Assembly (NCBI RefSeq): GCF_021190915.1
Contig: NZ_JAIOAP010000004.1
Location: 62,001 to 126,000 of the forward strand
Direction: 5' to 3'
DNA from: Cohnella silvisoli
GTDB taxonomy: Bacteria; Bacillota; Bacilli; Paenibacillales; Paenibacillaceae
DNA: 64,000 bases
Below are positions 17,314-25,588 of this stretch, one piece after another. The notes below the pieces were generated by a model. It did no database searches. It had not been told where the DNA came from and saw only the letters and a program-made list of their open reading frames with translations. Numbering within the stretch: position 1 is the stretch's first letter; every line of letters begins with the position of its first letter. Made by a program: the position numbers and the translations under genes.

Positions 17314-18552
17314 ATGCTGCACAGAAAAGTCATCTTGGCGATTGCCGACGGGTTGGGGGACCGTCCGCATCCTTTATTGGAACATAAAACCCCGTTGGAA
17401 TATGCCGAAACGCCTAATCTGGATAGACTAGCTTCGATGGGGATTACAGGTATGATGGATTTGATTGGTTCAGGCATTCCCGTGGGGACGGATATGGGGC
17501 ATTTGATCTTATTTGGATACGAACCCCATCATTATCCGGGGCGTGGACCGATTGAAGCTTTAGGAATCGGAATGGACGTGCAGTCGGGAGATATCGTGCT
17601 TCGGTGTAATTTCGCTACGGTGGATGAAAACGGGATTGTCGTTGATCGCAGGGCAGGACGAATACGCGAAGGAACAGTTGAAATAGCGGACGCCATTAAT
17701 GGTTTAGAGTTTGAGGGGGTAAAGGTTTATTTTAAACCGGCTACGGAGCATCGGGCTGCGCTTATCCTGCGAGGAATCGGATTAAGCGATAAAGTTAGCG
17801 ATTCCGATCCCAAAGCGCCGAACGATGGAAGTCCTTATCACTTAGTAAGGCCGCTTGACTCTTCCGAAGAGTCCAAGAGAACGGCAGCGATTCTCAATTT
17901 ATTTCTTGCGAAGGCTCATAGAATATTATCGCGTCATTCCGTTAATGCAGAGCGTCTTGAGAAGGGAAAATTGCCGGCTAATTTTATACTGACAAGGGGA
18001 GCTGGCCAGATGGCGCAGCTTGAACCCATAACGGATGAGCTTAATATAAAGGGGAGCTGCATCGCCGGGGAAAGCACGGTTCTAGGTGTTGCCCAATTAG
18101 CAGGCTTTGAGCCTATTACGGATAACAGCATGACAGGCAATATAGATACGAATATAGAATTGAAAGCCAAAATGGCGATCGAAGAAATTGCCAAGAAAGA
18201 CATGGTTGTGGTACATGTAAAAGCGCCGGATCTTAAAGGCCATGATAATGAACCGTTTGAAAAAGCAAAAGCCATTGAACGGTTTGATCAGATGGTAGGC
18301 ATTATCGCACAGGGATTACCCGAAGATGTGTACTTGGCCTTGGCTGCCGACCATTCTACGCCTTGCGAAGTCGGAGAACATACCGGCGACCCTGTTCCGA
18401 TCCTTATTTACGGGCCCAGCATTCGTAGAGATCGAGTCATGCAATACAATGAATTGGATTGCGCTTATGGGGGATTAGGGCGGTTATCGGGAAATGAATT
18501 TATCCGAACACTGCATGGGTTAATGGGACGCGTGAAAAAACAAGGCAATTAG
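17314..18552 (+). CDS. 2,3-bisphosphoglycerate-independent phosphoglycerate mutase, archaeal type (ApgM-like)
   Basis: A 412-residue alkaline-phosphatase-superfamily enzyme. [12 protein letters not shown] gives the first metal Asp, GRGPIEALG and CNFATV are ApgM-typical, [12 protein letters not shown] supplies the second metal cluster and AADHSTPC the last metal ligands. ApgM interconverts 3- and 2-phosphoglycerate through a phospho-Ser. The segment at the nucleophile reads [11 protein letters not shown], with Thr where many relatives have Ser; both can work in this superfamily, but it may signal a different activity such as phosphatase or phosphonate hydrolase. It is co-transcribed with the DASS gene from P3. 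Bacillota normally carry a different iPGM (GpmI), so this is probably an accessory enzyme. Confidence 0.88.
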   Translation: MLHRKVILAIADGLGDRPHPLLEHKTPLEYAETPNLDRLASMGITGMMDLIGSGIPVGTDMGHLILFGYEPHHYPGRGPIEALGIGMDVQSGDIVLRCNFATVDENGIVVDRRAGRIREGTVEIADAINGLEFEGVKVYFKPATEHRAALILRGIGLSDKVSDSDPKAPNDGSPYHLVRPLDSSEESKRTAAILNLFLAKAHRILSRHSVNAERLEKGKLPANFILTRGAGQMAQLEPITDELNIKGSCIAGESTVLGVAQLAGFEPITDNSMTGNIDTNIELKAKMAIEEIAKKDMVVVHVKAPDLKGHDNEPFEKAKAIERFDQMVGIIAQGLPEDVYLALAADHSTPCEVGEHTGDPVPILIYGPSIRRDRVMQYNELDCAYGGLGRLSGNEFIRTLHGLMGRVKKQGN

Positions 18553-18584
18553 AATACTCCCAACCGTTTGATGAGGACATGAAT

Positions 18585-18621
18585 AACGGCACCGTTCCTG
18601 GATTTCAAGGACGGTGCCGTT
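18585..18621. terminator. Strong hairpin after the mutase gene, likely terminator
   Basis: AACGGCACCGT (18585-18595) and ACGGTGCCGTT (18611-18621) form an 11-bp perfect stem with a 15-base loop, between two converging genes. The following sequence TGTCGTT is only weakly T-rich, so termination efficiency is uncertain. Confidence 0.6.
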
Positions 18622-18652
18622 GTCGTTGCAGTTTAGTTACATGTGCAATTGC

Positions 18653-19144
18653 TTAATAATGACGTGCGGTAATAAATCGGTTTTTCCAATAACCCGAATT
18701 CAAATCGGAAATCGCAACGCCGGTACTAGGCGAATTGCCGATGAACTTACCATTGCCTATGTATATCCCTACGTGATTGATACGGCCTGGCGTGCTAATG
18801 CTGAACATGATCAGATCGCCGATGCTTAAATGGGCTTTGTCGGGAACCGGAATGCCGAAACGGGTTTGCGCATTGGATCCCCAAGGAATATCGATGCCGT
18901 TCTGCTTGAAGACGAATTGCGTAAAAGAAGAGCAATCAAAAATCAGACGTTGGGGGTCTCTGGTAGAAAATTTGTACTTCACCTTACCTATGTACGACAT
19001 CGCTATACTTACCGTTCGATCTCCGTGAGTTGCATAAATTTCTTGGGCAGAAGCAGTGGATGGCATAGTCAAAGCGGAAGTAGAAAAAAGGAGGGATAAA
19101 GCGATCGCTGATGCAGCCACTATTTTTTTCACTGGTAACACCAC
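18653..19144 (-). CDS. Secreted NlpC/P60 endopeptidase
   Basis: A 163-residue exported cell-wall hydrolase. The signal peptide (VKKIVAASAIALSLLFSTSA) probably ends at ASA-Q near residue 34. The NlpC/P60 domain follows with FDCSSFTQFVFKQ carrying the catalytic Cys and INHVGIYIGNGKFIG carrying the His. This family cuts D-Glu-meso-DAP bonds in peptidoglycan stem peptides. There are no SH3 or LysM binding domains. It starts at GTG 19144 with AAGGA upstream. It is monocistronic between two hairpins and unrelated to the flanking metabolic genes. Confidence 0.9.
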   Translation of the reverse strand: MVLPVKKIVAASAIALSLLFSTSALTMPSTASAQEIYATHGDRTVSIAMSYIGKVKYKFSTRDPQRLIFDCSSFTQFVFKQNGIDIPWGSNAQTRFGIPVPDKAHLSIGDLIMFSISTPGRINHVGIYIGNGKFIGNSPSTGVAISDLNSGYWKNRFITARHY

Positions 19145-19305
19145 ATCCTTGTCCTATAATTGGTGAAATGCAGTACCCAAGGAGTAGTGTACCATGTCAA
19201 AATTTAAAGCGCCTTAGCGGGTTGTTGGGCTTCGAGTAAATTTTATCCACATTTAAGGTTGGCTGAACGGCTGGTCCGTTTTAGTTGGAAAAGCAGGTCT
19301 CATAT

Positions 19306-19321
19306 GATATGTTTGATATGT
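19306..19321 (+). promoter_or_regulatory. Putative operator copy A (GATAT repeats) before the GntR-LacI regulator gene
   Basis: GATATGTTTGATATGT, a direct repeat of GATATRT spaced by two bases. It is 47 bases upstream of the regulator start and matches 20606-20621 at 13 of 16 positions, the differences being A/G or A/T. I infer autoregulation. Confidence 0.5.
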
Positions 19322-19367
19322 ATTGTTCACCGATCATTTATGAACGCAGTGTTGGAGGCTAGCAGGC

Positions 19368-20510
19368 ATGAGCATGGACAGGGAACCCCTCTATATTCAG
19401 ATTCAGAACCACTTTAAGGAATTGATCCATTCCAGGCAGCTTCAGGAAGACGATAAGATCCCGACGGAAAAGGAGATTCTGGAGCAGTTCAACGTAAGCC
19501 GGATTACGGTGGCCAATGCGCTGAACGAGCTTGCGAGGGAAGGTTGGATCTATCGGATTCCGGGGCGTGGCACATATGTGAAAGGCATTCCCGAGAAATA
19601 TATTCCTAAGGTCGCCTCGATCACGGCTCCTCTCTCCACCCCAAACCGCTCGGAACTGCCTAAGATCGGCCTCATTATTCCCTTTGTCGGGGATTATTTT
19701 GCCATTCGGCTGGTTAGAGGGATTACGGTTGCCTTGGAGAAGGGCGGGTTTACACCGCTGTTGATGTTTACGTTCAACTCCAAGGAACGGGAAAAAGAAA
19801 TGATCCAGGATCTCAAGGACAAGGTGCAAGGCCTGATCATCTTCCCGGTAGATGCCGAAGTGTATAACGAGGAAATCATCTCCCTTAAGATGATGAATTA
19901 TCCTTTCGTACTCATTGACCGATACTTGCCGGGAGTCGAGACGAACGCCGTCTATGCGGATAGCGCGCTGGCGGCCAAGCTGGCCGTAGACCATCTGTGG
20001 AGCTTAGGCCATCGCGACATTGCCATTTGCTCGGATTCGCCGAGTCTCACGGTTTCGGTGGATGACCGGGTGAACGGTTATACCAATGCCCTTAAAGAAA
20101 AGGGCGCATTGATCAATCCCGCGCTCTTCCTGACCGAGTTCGCAACCAAATCTTCGGACATCGACCCGGAGCACCCGCTTTACCGATTTATCAAGAATCG
20201 AATGGCCACGGCATATATTGCTCTCAACGGTAACCTGGGCGTACAGATCTGGTCGATTGCAAAGCGGCTTGGTCTTCGCATCCCCGAGGATCTGTCTATC
20301 GTGACATTCGACAATCCGAGTCCAAACATTGAAGAATTCGGTTTGTTCACTTACATCGACCAATTCGAGGGAGACATAGGGAAGAAAGCCGGGGAGCTCA
20401 TTCTTGAAGTCGTGAAAGCTAACCCGCAATCCGTTAAAAACCGCAAAATCGTATTGGAGCCCGCCTTGGTTGTTAAACAATCGACCGGCCCGATTTCTTT
20501 GCCGGAATAA
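19368..20510 (+). CDS. GntR-type DNA-binding / LacI-type sensor regulator (AraR-like architecture)
   Basis: A 380-residue regulator. An N-terminal GntR winged helix (about 1-72, LYIQIQNHFKEL, VSRITVANALNELAREGW, GRGTYV) is fused to a periplasmic-binding-protein-like sugar-sensing domain (about 90-375, IGLIIPFVGDYFAIRLVRGI, LIDRYLPGVETNAV, VTFDNPSPN). This is the architecture of Bacillus AraR. Followed by an alpha-mannosidase gene whose promoter carries the same 16-bp repeat found upstream of this gene, it is probably a local repressor relieved by a mannoside or related sugar. The start ATG follows GGAGG. Recognition of the domains is secure; the ligand is inferred. Confidence 0.9.
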   Translation: MSMDREPLYIQIQNHFKELIHSRQLQEDDKIPTEKEILEQFNVSRITVANALNELAREGWIYRIPGRGTYVKGIPEKYIPKVASITAPLSTPNRSELPKIGLIIPFVGDYFAIRLVRGITVALEKGGFTPLLMFTFNSKEREKEMIQDLKDKVQGLIIFPVDAEVYNEEIISLKMMNYPFVLIDRYLPGVETNAVYADSALAAKLAVDHLWSLGHRDIAICSDSPSLTVSVDDRVNGYTNALKEKGALINPALFLTEFATKSSDIDPEHPLYRFIKNRMATAYIALNGNLGVQIWSIAKRLGLRIPEDLSIVTFDNPSPNIEEFGLFTYIDQFEGDIGKKAGELILEVVKANPQSVKNRKIVLEPALVVKQSTGPISLPE

Positions 20511-20553
20511 AGCGTCCGAAAAAGCAGCACCTTAACATATAGCGACACGAATG

Positions 20554-20581
20554 AAATGCACTCCTTAGGGGTGCATTTTTC
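20554..20581 (+). terminator. Rho-independent terminator after the GntR-LacI regulator
   Basis: AAATGCACTCC/GGGGTGCATTT with a TTA loop is followed by TTTTCTTTG. Confidence 0.85.
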
Positions 20582-20605
20582 TTTGTAAATAGAATTGAAT
20601 TAGCT

Positions 20606-20621
20606 GATATATATGATATAT
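20606..20621 (+). promoter_or_regulatory. Putative operator copy B (GATAT repeats) in the mannosidase promoter
   Basis: GATATATATGATATAT, the same arrangement as copy A at 19306. It lies between TTGAAT (20596) and the A/T-rich -10-like region TATATT/TAATAC, where a bound repressor would block RNA polymerase. Confidence 0.5.
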
Positions 20622-20714
20622 TAATACTATCGAATTTTGCGCAGCTCTCATAAGAATAAAATTAATTTGCACGACTACACAATTATTTAACCTTAAGGAT
20701 GGTGCAACAGCAAG

Positions 20715-23700
20715 ATGCCTTACACACCCATTAAAGTAGACACGCTTAAAGACACGCTCGAACGAATAGAGAAGTTGATTTATACGAAGGTAGCTCCATT
20801 AACGGTCACCGCTTTCGTTACGAAGGAGCCCGTAACCTTCTCCGAGAGAATGACCGGACAGCGCTTGGATATCCAGCCAGGAGAGAAATGGGGAGAACTG
20901 TGGGATTGCGCCTGGTTCCGTTTTCAAGGCCAAATTCCGCATTCCGCCGCAGGAAGCAAGATCGTGCTGCTCTTGGACGTTAATGGAGAGTTGTGCTTGG
21001 TAGATGAAGAAGGTACGCCTACGCAAGGACTCACTAACGTTAACTCGGAGTTTGACCTTTCGCTCGGTTTGCCGGGTAAACGCGTCGCGCATATCGCTGC
21101 ATCAGCATCCGGCGGGGAGGTTATCGATCTTTGGGCGGACGCCGGTAACAACGATTTATTCGGATATTATCGGAGCGGAAAGCTTAAGGAAGCCGATATC
21201 GCCATCTGCAACGAAGAGACGAGACAGCTGTATTACGATTATGAAGTGTTGCTGGATCTGGCCGTGAATCTGGGAGATCAGTCCGCTAGAAGGGCGAAGA
21301 TTCTACAAGCTCTCTACGATGTTCACCTTCTATTAAAAGGAGTATCGGAAGATCCTATCGCGCAAGCCCGGCGTATTCTGGCTCCGCAATTAAGTAAGCA
21401 GGGCGGGGACCCGACGCTCACCGCAACCGCGATCGGACATGCGCATATCGATCTGGCGTGGCTGTGGCCGATCCGCGAGACTTACCGCAAGGGCGCTCGG
21501 ACTTTCGCCACCGCTCTGCGAATGATGGAGCAGTATCCCGATTATGTGTTCGGGGCCAGCCAGCCTCAATTATACGAGTGGATCAAACAGCAGCACCCGA
21601 AGCTGTATGAACAAATCAAGAAACGCATTGCGGAAGGCAGATGGGAAGTACAAGGGGCCATGTGGGTAGAGCCGGACTCCAATATTGCCGGCGGAGAAGC
21701 GCTCGTGCGGCAAATTTTGTACGGGAAACGGTTTTTCCGGCAGGAGTTCGGTCAGGATATGAAAATGCTGTGGGTTCCGGATATTTTCGGCTATTCGGCC
21801 AGCTTGCCGCAGCTTCTGCAGAAGTCCGGGGTCGAATACGTCATGACGCAGAAGCTGTCGTGGAACGTTCATAATGACCACCCTCATCATACTTTTTTCT
21901 GGGAAGGGCTGGACGGCAGCCGCGTGCTGACGCATTTGCCGCCCGAAGATACCTACAACGGCCCAGCGCTGCCAAGGTCGATCTTAAAAGCGGAAAGGGA
22001 CTACTTGGATAAGAACGTGTCCGACCACTGTTTCGTCGTATTCGGGATCGGCGATGGCGGCGGCGGACCCGGGGAAGAGCATCTGGAACGGCTCTCTCGG
22101 GAGCAAAATCTTCAAGGCCTTATCCCAGTCAAGCAGGAGCCGGCCCTAAACTTTTTCGAGAAACTTGCCAACAACAAAGAACGCTACAAAACCTGGAAAG
22201 GCGAGCTGTACCTGGAGAAGCATCAAGGAACGTTCACCAGCCAAGCCCGCAATAAAAGATACAATCGGAAGATAGAGAAGGCGCTCAGAGAACTGGAATT
22301 CGCCGCTTCGCTTAATTACGCATACGGCAACGAATATCCGTCCGAAGAGCTGGACGTCATCTGGAAAGAAGTGCTGTTGTACCAATTCCACGACATCCTG
22401 CCCGGGTCTTCCATCAAGCGCGTGTTCGATGAATCTCTGGCCCGTTACGAAATTTTGCTGGCTAGGGTAAATGTGCTTACTCAGCAAGCGTACCAAGGTT
22501 TGGCATCCGGTATTCGGACCCCTGAAGCCGGGCGGCAAGCCGTCATCTTCAACTCCCTTCCTTGGGAGCGCAGCGAGTGGACGCGTATCCAAGATCAATG
22601 GGTGCGTGCAACGGTTCCGTCTATGGGCTACCAAATGATAGACACGCTCGCGTTGCCGCCGGTAACTTCAATTGAGCTCAAGGCGGCGGACGACGTACTG
22701 GAGAACGAGCTAATTAAAGTTACCTTCGGGGAAAACGGCAGCATTCGTTCGATTGTCGATAAGGTGCTGGGAAGAGAAGCACTGGCTGCCGGCGGGTTGG
22801 CCAACGTATTGTCCATCTATGCCGATGACGGCGACGCTTGGGATTTCCCGGAGGATTATGCGGGCTCTGTACCTGCGAAGATGGCGTTAACGGAATCGGT
22901 CGCTTATGTCGACGGTCCGCAGGCCGTGGTCAAGCAGATTTATCACTATGGCAAATCGGTGCTGACGCAGAAAATCATCCTGACGGCGGGCAGCAAACGA
23001 ATCGATTTCGACACGGACGTCGACTGGCAGGAGGACGGCAAGATGCTGCGCGCTTCATTCCCGGTCAACGTGTACGCGGAGCAGGTCAACTGCGAAATCC
23101 AGTTCGGCCATCTGAAAAGGCAAACGCATCGCAATACATTATGGGATTATGCCAAAGACGAAATTTGCGCGCATCAGTGGATTGACCTTTCCCAGCCTGA
23201 TTTCGGCGTCGCTCTTCTGAATGATTGCAAATATGGATACAGCGTCAACCGCAACGTGATGGACATCAATTTGCTCCGCAGCCCTTCGCATCCCGATCCG
23301 ACTTGCGACCGTGCGCGCCATCAGTTCGTGTATGCGATCTTGCCTCATGCAGGCGACTTCATCCAAGCCGAAGTGTTCAAAGAAGGTTATGCAATGAACT
23401 CGCCGCTTACCAGCGTCTTGGCAAGCCCGGAAGCGGGCGCTAAAGCAAACAATCTACAGGAACAGTATTCCAGCTTCGAAATCGAAGGCGGCAGCGTAAT
23501 GATCGAAGCGGTGAAAAAAGCCGAAGACGAAGACGGTGTTATTGTCCGGCTCTACGAAACTTCGGGTGGGAACGCGGATATCCATCTGGCGGTCAATCTT
23601 CCCAACAAAGGTGCGGCGTTAGTCGATCTGATGGAGAATACGTTGGAGTCGCTTAACGACGAGGGCGGGAAGTATAAGCTGTCCTTTGCTCCTTTCGAAA

Positions 23701-23732
23701 TCAAAAGCGTTCTCGTCCGTTTGTCCAACTGA
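20715..23732 (+). CDS. Alpha-mannosidase, glycoside hydrolase family 38
   Basis: A 1005-residue cytoplasmic GH38 enzyme with no signal peptide. GHAHIDLAWLWPIRE supplies the zinc-binding His and Asp, WVPDIFGYSASLPQ the nucleophile Asp356 and FGIGDGGGGPGEEH the later metal/acid segment. The family's beta-sandwich C-terminal half follows (about 530-1005). It removes terminal alpha-mannose from short oligosaccharides or mannosylglycerate-like compounds taken up by the cell. No transporter gene is adjacent, so the substrate must enter by a system encoded elsewhere. Controlled by the upstream GntR-LacI regulator by inference. The ribosome site AAGGATGG is near ATG 20715. Confidence 0.94.
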   Translation: MPYTPIKVDTLKDTLERIEKLIYTKVAPLTVTAFVTKEPVTFSERMTGQRLDIQPGEKWGELWDCAWFRFQGQIPHSAAGSKIVLLLDVNGELCLVDEEGTPTQGLTNVNSEFDLSLGLPGKRVAHIAASASGGEVIDLWADAGNNDLFGYYRSGKLKEADIAICNEETRQLYYDYEVLLDLAVNLGDQSARRAKILQALYDVHLLLKGVSEDPIAQARRILAPQLSKQGGDPTLTATAIGHAHIDLAWLWPIRETYRKGARTFATALRMMEQYPDYVFGASQPQLYEWIKQQHPKLYEQIKKRIAEGRWEVQGAMWVEPDSNIAGGEALVRQILYGKRFFRQEFGQDMKMLWVPDIFGYSASLPQLLQKSGVEYVMTQKLSWNVHNDHPHHTFFWEGLDGSRVLTHLPPEDTYNGPALPRSILKAERDYLDKNVSDHCFVVFGIGDGGGGPGEEHLERLSREQNLQGLIPVKQEPALNFFEKLANNKERYKTWKGELYLEKHQGTFTSQARNKRYNRKIEKALRELEFAASLNYAYGNEYPSEELDVIWKEVLLYQFHDILPGSSIKRVFDESLARYEILLARVNVLTQQAYQGLASGIRTPEAGRQAVIFNSLPWERSEWTRIQDQWVRATVPSMGYQMIDTLALPPVTSIELKAADDVLENELIKVTFGENGSIRSIVDKVLGREALAAGGLANVLSIYADDGDAWDFPEDYAGSVPAKMALTESVAYVDGPQAVVKQIYHYGKSVLTQKIILTAGSKRIDFDTDVDWQEDGKMLRASFPVNVYAEQVNCEIQFGHLKRQTHRNTLWDYAKDEICAHQWIDLSQPDFGVALLNDCKYGYSVNRNVMDINLLRSPSHPDPTCDRARHQFVYAILPHAGDFIQAEVFKEGYAMNSPLTSVLASPEAGAKANNLQEQYSSFEIEGGSVMIEAVKKAEDEDGVIVRLYETSGGNADIHLAVNLPNKGAALVDLMENTLESLNDEGGKYKLSFAPFEIKSVLVRLSN

Positions 23733-23776
23733 AGATCTCCCATCTCTAGCTTCTCAAGCTTCCCCAACATCAAATG

Positions 23777-23819
23777 CCTCCAATACCGCCACATGCCAGC
23801 GGTTATTGGAGGTTTTTTT
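23777..23819 (+). terminator. Rho-independent terminator after the mannosidase gene
   Basis: CCTCCAATACCGC (23777-23789) pairs with GCGGTTATTGGAGG (23799-23812, one bulged T), followed by seven T. Confidence 0.92.
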
Positions 23820-23891
23820 ACGACGTATTCCTTTGAAATGGATTGTGGTATCGTTATCGTAGGTTAATAAAATAGCTCGGAATCGGGGACT

Positions 23892-24866
23892 ATGCTGATG
23901 AGAAGGTTCTGGAAATTTACGCGAAAAGGGATGTTATATGGACTCGCTCTTCTTATAGTTTTATTAGCAATCGGTTTTACGTACCAATGGGCAAGCGCTA
24001 GACACGATTGGGATAAATATAAACCCGTCGGCAGCCAATACGATGTTCTTGGTCATAAGATGCACATTTATACTGGAGGCCAAGGCGATACGACGGTCGT
24101 ATTCAATGCAGGGTGGGGGACGGTTAATCCGTACGTCGATTTTTACCCGCTGTATGACAAGATCGAGAAGGACGCCCGATTTGCGGTTATCGACCGCTTT
24201 GGTTACGGGTATAGCGACATGACGGATCGCAAACGCGATATCGACAATATCGTCGAAGAAACTCACGAATTGCTAAAAGCATCGGGTGAACATCCGCCCT
24301 ACATTTTCGTCGGACATTCTCTAGGCTCTCTCGAGACTATCCGCTACGCGCAGAAGTATCCCGAAGAAGTGAAAGGAATCGTGCTGGTGGATGGCGGAAG
24401 CCCGGAGTATTATGCGAAACAATCGCCGCTAACGGCTATTTCGTTGTTCCAACGGTTTCTTGTCCGATCGGGCGTGGCAAGGGCGTTGTATCATTTCGAT
24501 GGATTTACTGAATCGGTGGCGAGCGAGCGAAACGGACTAAAGCTTTTGCCGGATGAACTCAAGGAGCTCGATCGCCTATCCACGCTGCTCAGAGCCAATA
24601 ACAGAAATATTACCGACGAAATGCGCCAAAGCCAGAGAAATGCCCAAGAGGTTGTAAAAGGAAAGAAGCCCTTGGACATTCCGATAACCGTCCTAACAGC
24701 GGGGAGTTACGGCAAGGCGGCAAGCGATTGGCTGGAAAGCCAGAAAGCTCTACCCTCATGGTCCGTGCAGGGTAAACAAGTGATTGTAGAAGACGCCGAA
24801 CATTATATTCATCACTATCATCCGGAACGGGTAGCCGATGAAATATTGGAACTGGTGAACGGTTAA
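23892..24866 (+). CDS. Membrane-anchored alpha/beta hydrolase
   Basis: A 324-residue protein with an N-terminal transmembrane anchor (about 13-32, LYGLALLIVLLAIGFTYQW) and an alpha/beta-hydrolase domain facing outward. FNAGWG is the oxyanion-side strand, FVGHSLGSLETI the nucleophile elbow (Ser), VLVDGG an acidic segment and DAEHYIHHYHPERV the catalytic His near the C-terminus. The substrate is unknown; such proteins are often esterases, lipases or epoxide hydrolase-like. The 3' end overlaps the convergent GntR gene by 4 bp. An alternative ATG lies two codons downstream. Confidence 0.85.
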   Translation: MLMRRFWKFTRKGMLYGLALLIVLLAIGFTYQWASARHDWDKYKPVGSQYDVLGHKMHIYTGGQGDTTVVFNAGWGTVNPYVDFYPLYDKIEKDARFAVIDRFGYGYSDMTDRKRDIDNIVEETHELLKASGEHPPYIFVGHSLGSLETIRYAQKYPEEVKGIVLVDGGSPEYYAKQSPLTAISLFQRFLVRSGVARALYHFDGFTESVASERNGLKLLPDELKELDRLSTLLRANNRNITDEMRQSQRNAQEVVKGKKPLDIPITVLTAGSYGKAASDWLESQKALPSWSVQGKQVIVEDAEHYIHHYHPERVADEILELVNG

Positions 24867-25588
24867 ACGTTGTAATTGACAACATAATTTTGCATTTCCG
24901 TATTATAGTAGCCTTCGCTGTATTCGATCACATCGCCCGTTTCGTCATAGGAATAACGCAATCTTTTCAATAAAGGTGTTTTCTCCTGCACGCGTAATTT
25001 CTCCTCGACAAGAGGAGGGGCGAACGCTACCGCAAAATGATCCCGATATTTCGCTAACGTTATCTCTTGCTCCTCAAGCCACCCGTACAGAGACTGAGCG
25101 TTCAGATCCGATTGTTCGATGTCTCCGATTCGCATGGTCAAATAATGCATGTAATGGATATAGGGTACGTCATTAAGGCGATACAGACGTTCTATGCGGA
25201 CGCACTGCTCACCGAATAATCGATGCGGTTCCGTGCCTTCTTCCGTCTGTATCACTTCTACTTGCAACAATTCCTTCTGGATCTGATGGCCTTCTTCTAC
25301 CAACAATTCCGTGAACCGTTTCCACGTAGACAGCTTGGAAGTAGTCGTATTACGAATAACCTTCGTCCCTTTGCCGCTGCCCTTCTCCAAGTAACCTTCT
25401 TGACATAGTTCTTTGATGGCGTTGCGGACCGTAATCTTGCTGACGTTGAACTCGTGCTCCAATTGGGGCTCCGAAGGGATATTCGACTCAATAGGATACA
25501 CGCCGTGCAATATTCTATCCTTCAAAATATTTTTGATTTGCAAATATAATGGCCTTTGATTCCGGGATAAGTTCACTGCGGCATCCAC
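24863..25588 (-). CDS. GntR family regulator with UTRA domain
   Basis: A 241-residue GntR/HutC-type regulator. The winged helix is at about 8-75 (LYLQIKNILKDRI, PSEPQLEHEFNVSKITVR), followed by a UTRA effector domain (about 90-235, FTELLVEEGHQIQKELL, LRYSYDETGDVIEYSEGYY). It starts at GTG 25588, which shares a base with the TAG stop of the kinase gene, so it is the last gene of the amino-sugar-acid operon and probably its repressor. UTRA domains bind small molecules such as sugar phosphates. Likely operators are the AACATTATAATGTT-type palindromes before the first gene at 29.6 kb. Confidence 0.9.
   Translation of the reverse strand: MDAAVNLSRNQRPLYLQIKNILKDRILHGVYPIESNIPSEPQLEHEFNVSKITVRNAIKELCQEGYLEKGSGKGTKVIRNTTTSKLSTWKRFTELLVEEGHQIQKELLQVEVIQTEEGTEPHRLFGEQCVRIERLYRLNDVPYIHYMHYLTMRIGDIEQSDLNAQSLYGWLEEQEITLAKYRDHFAVAFAPPLVEEKLRVQEKTPLLKRLRYSYDETGDVIEYSEGYYNTEMQNYVVNYNV

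Noticed and set aside
14523-18552. Arsenate detoxification by GAPDH plus exporter (ArsJ-type)
   Set aside because: The transporter is DASS/SLC13, not the ArsJ major-facilitator type, and no arsR or arsC gene is present; kept only as an alternative idea.
19359-19994. 211-codon minus-strand open frame
   Set aside because: Fully antisense to the GntR-LacI regulator, whose domains are unmistakable.
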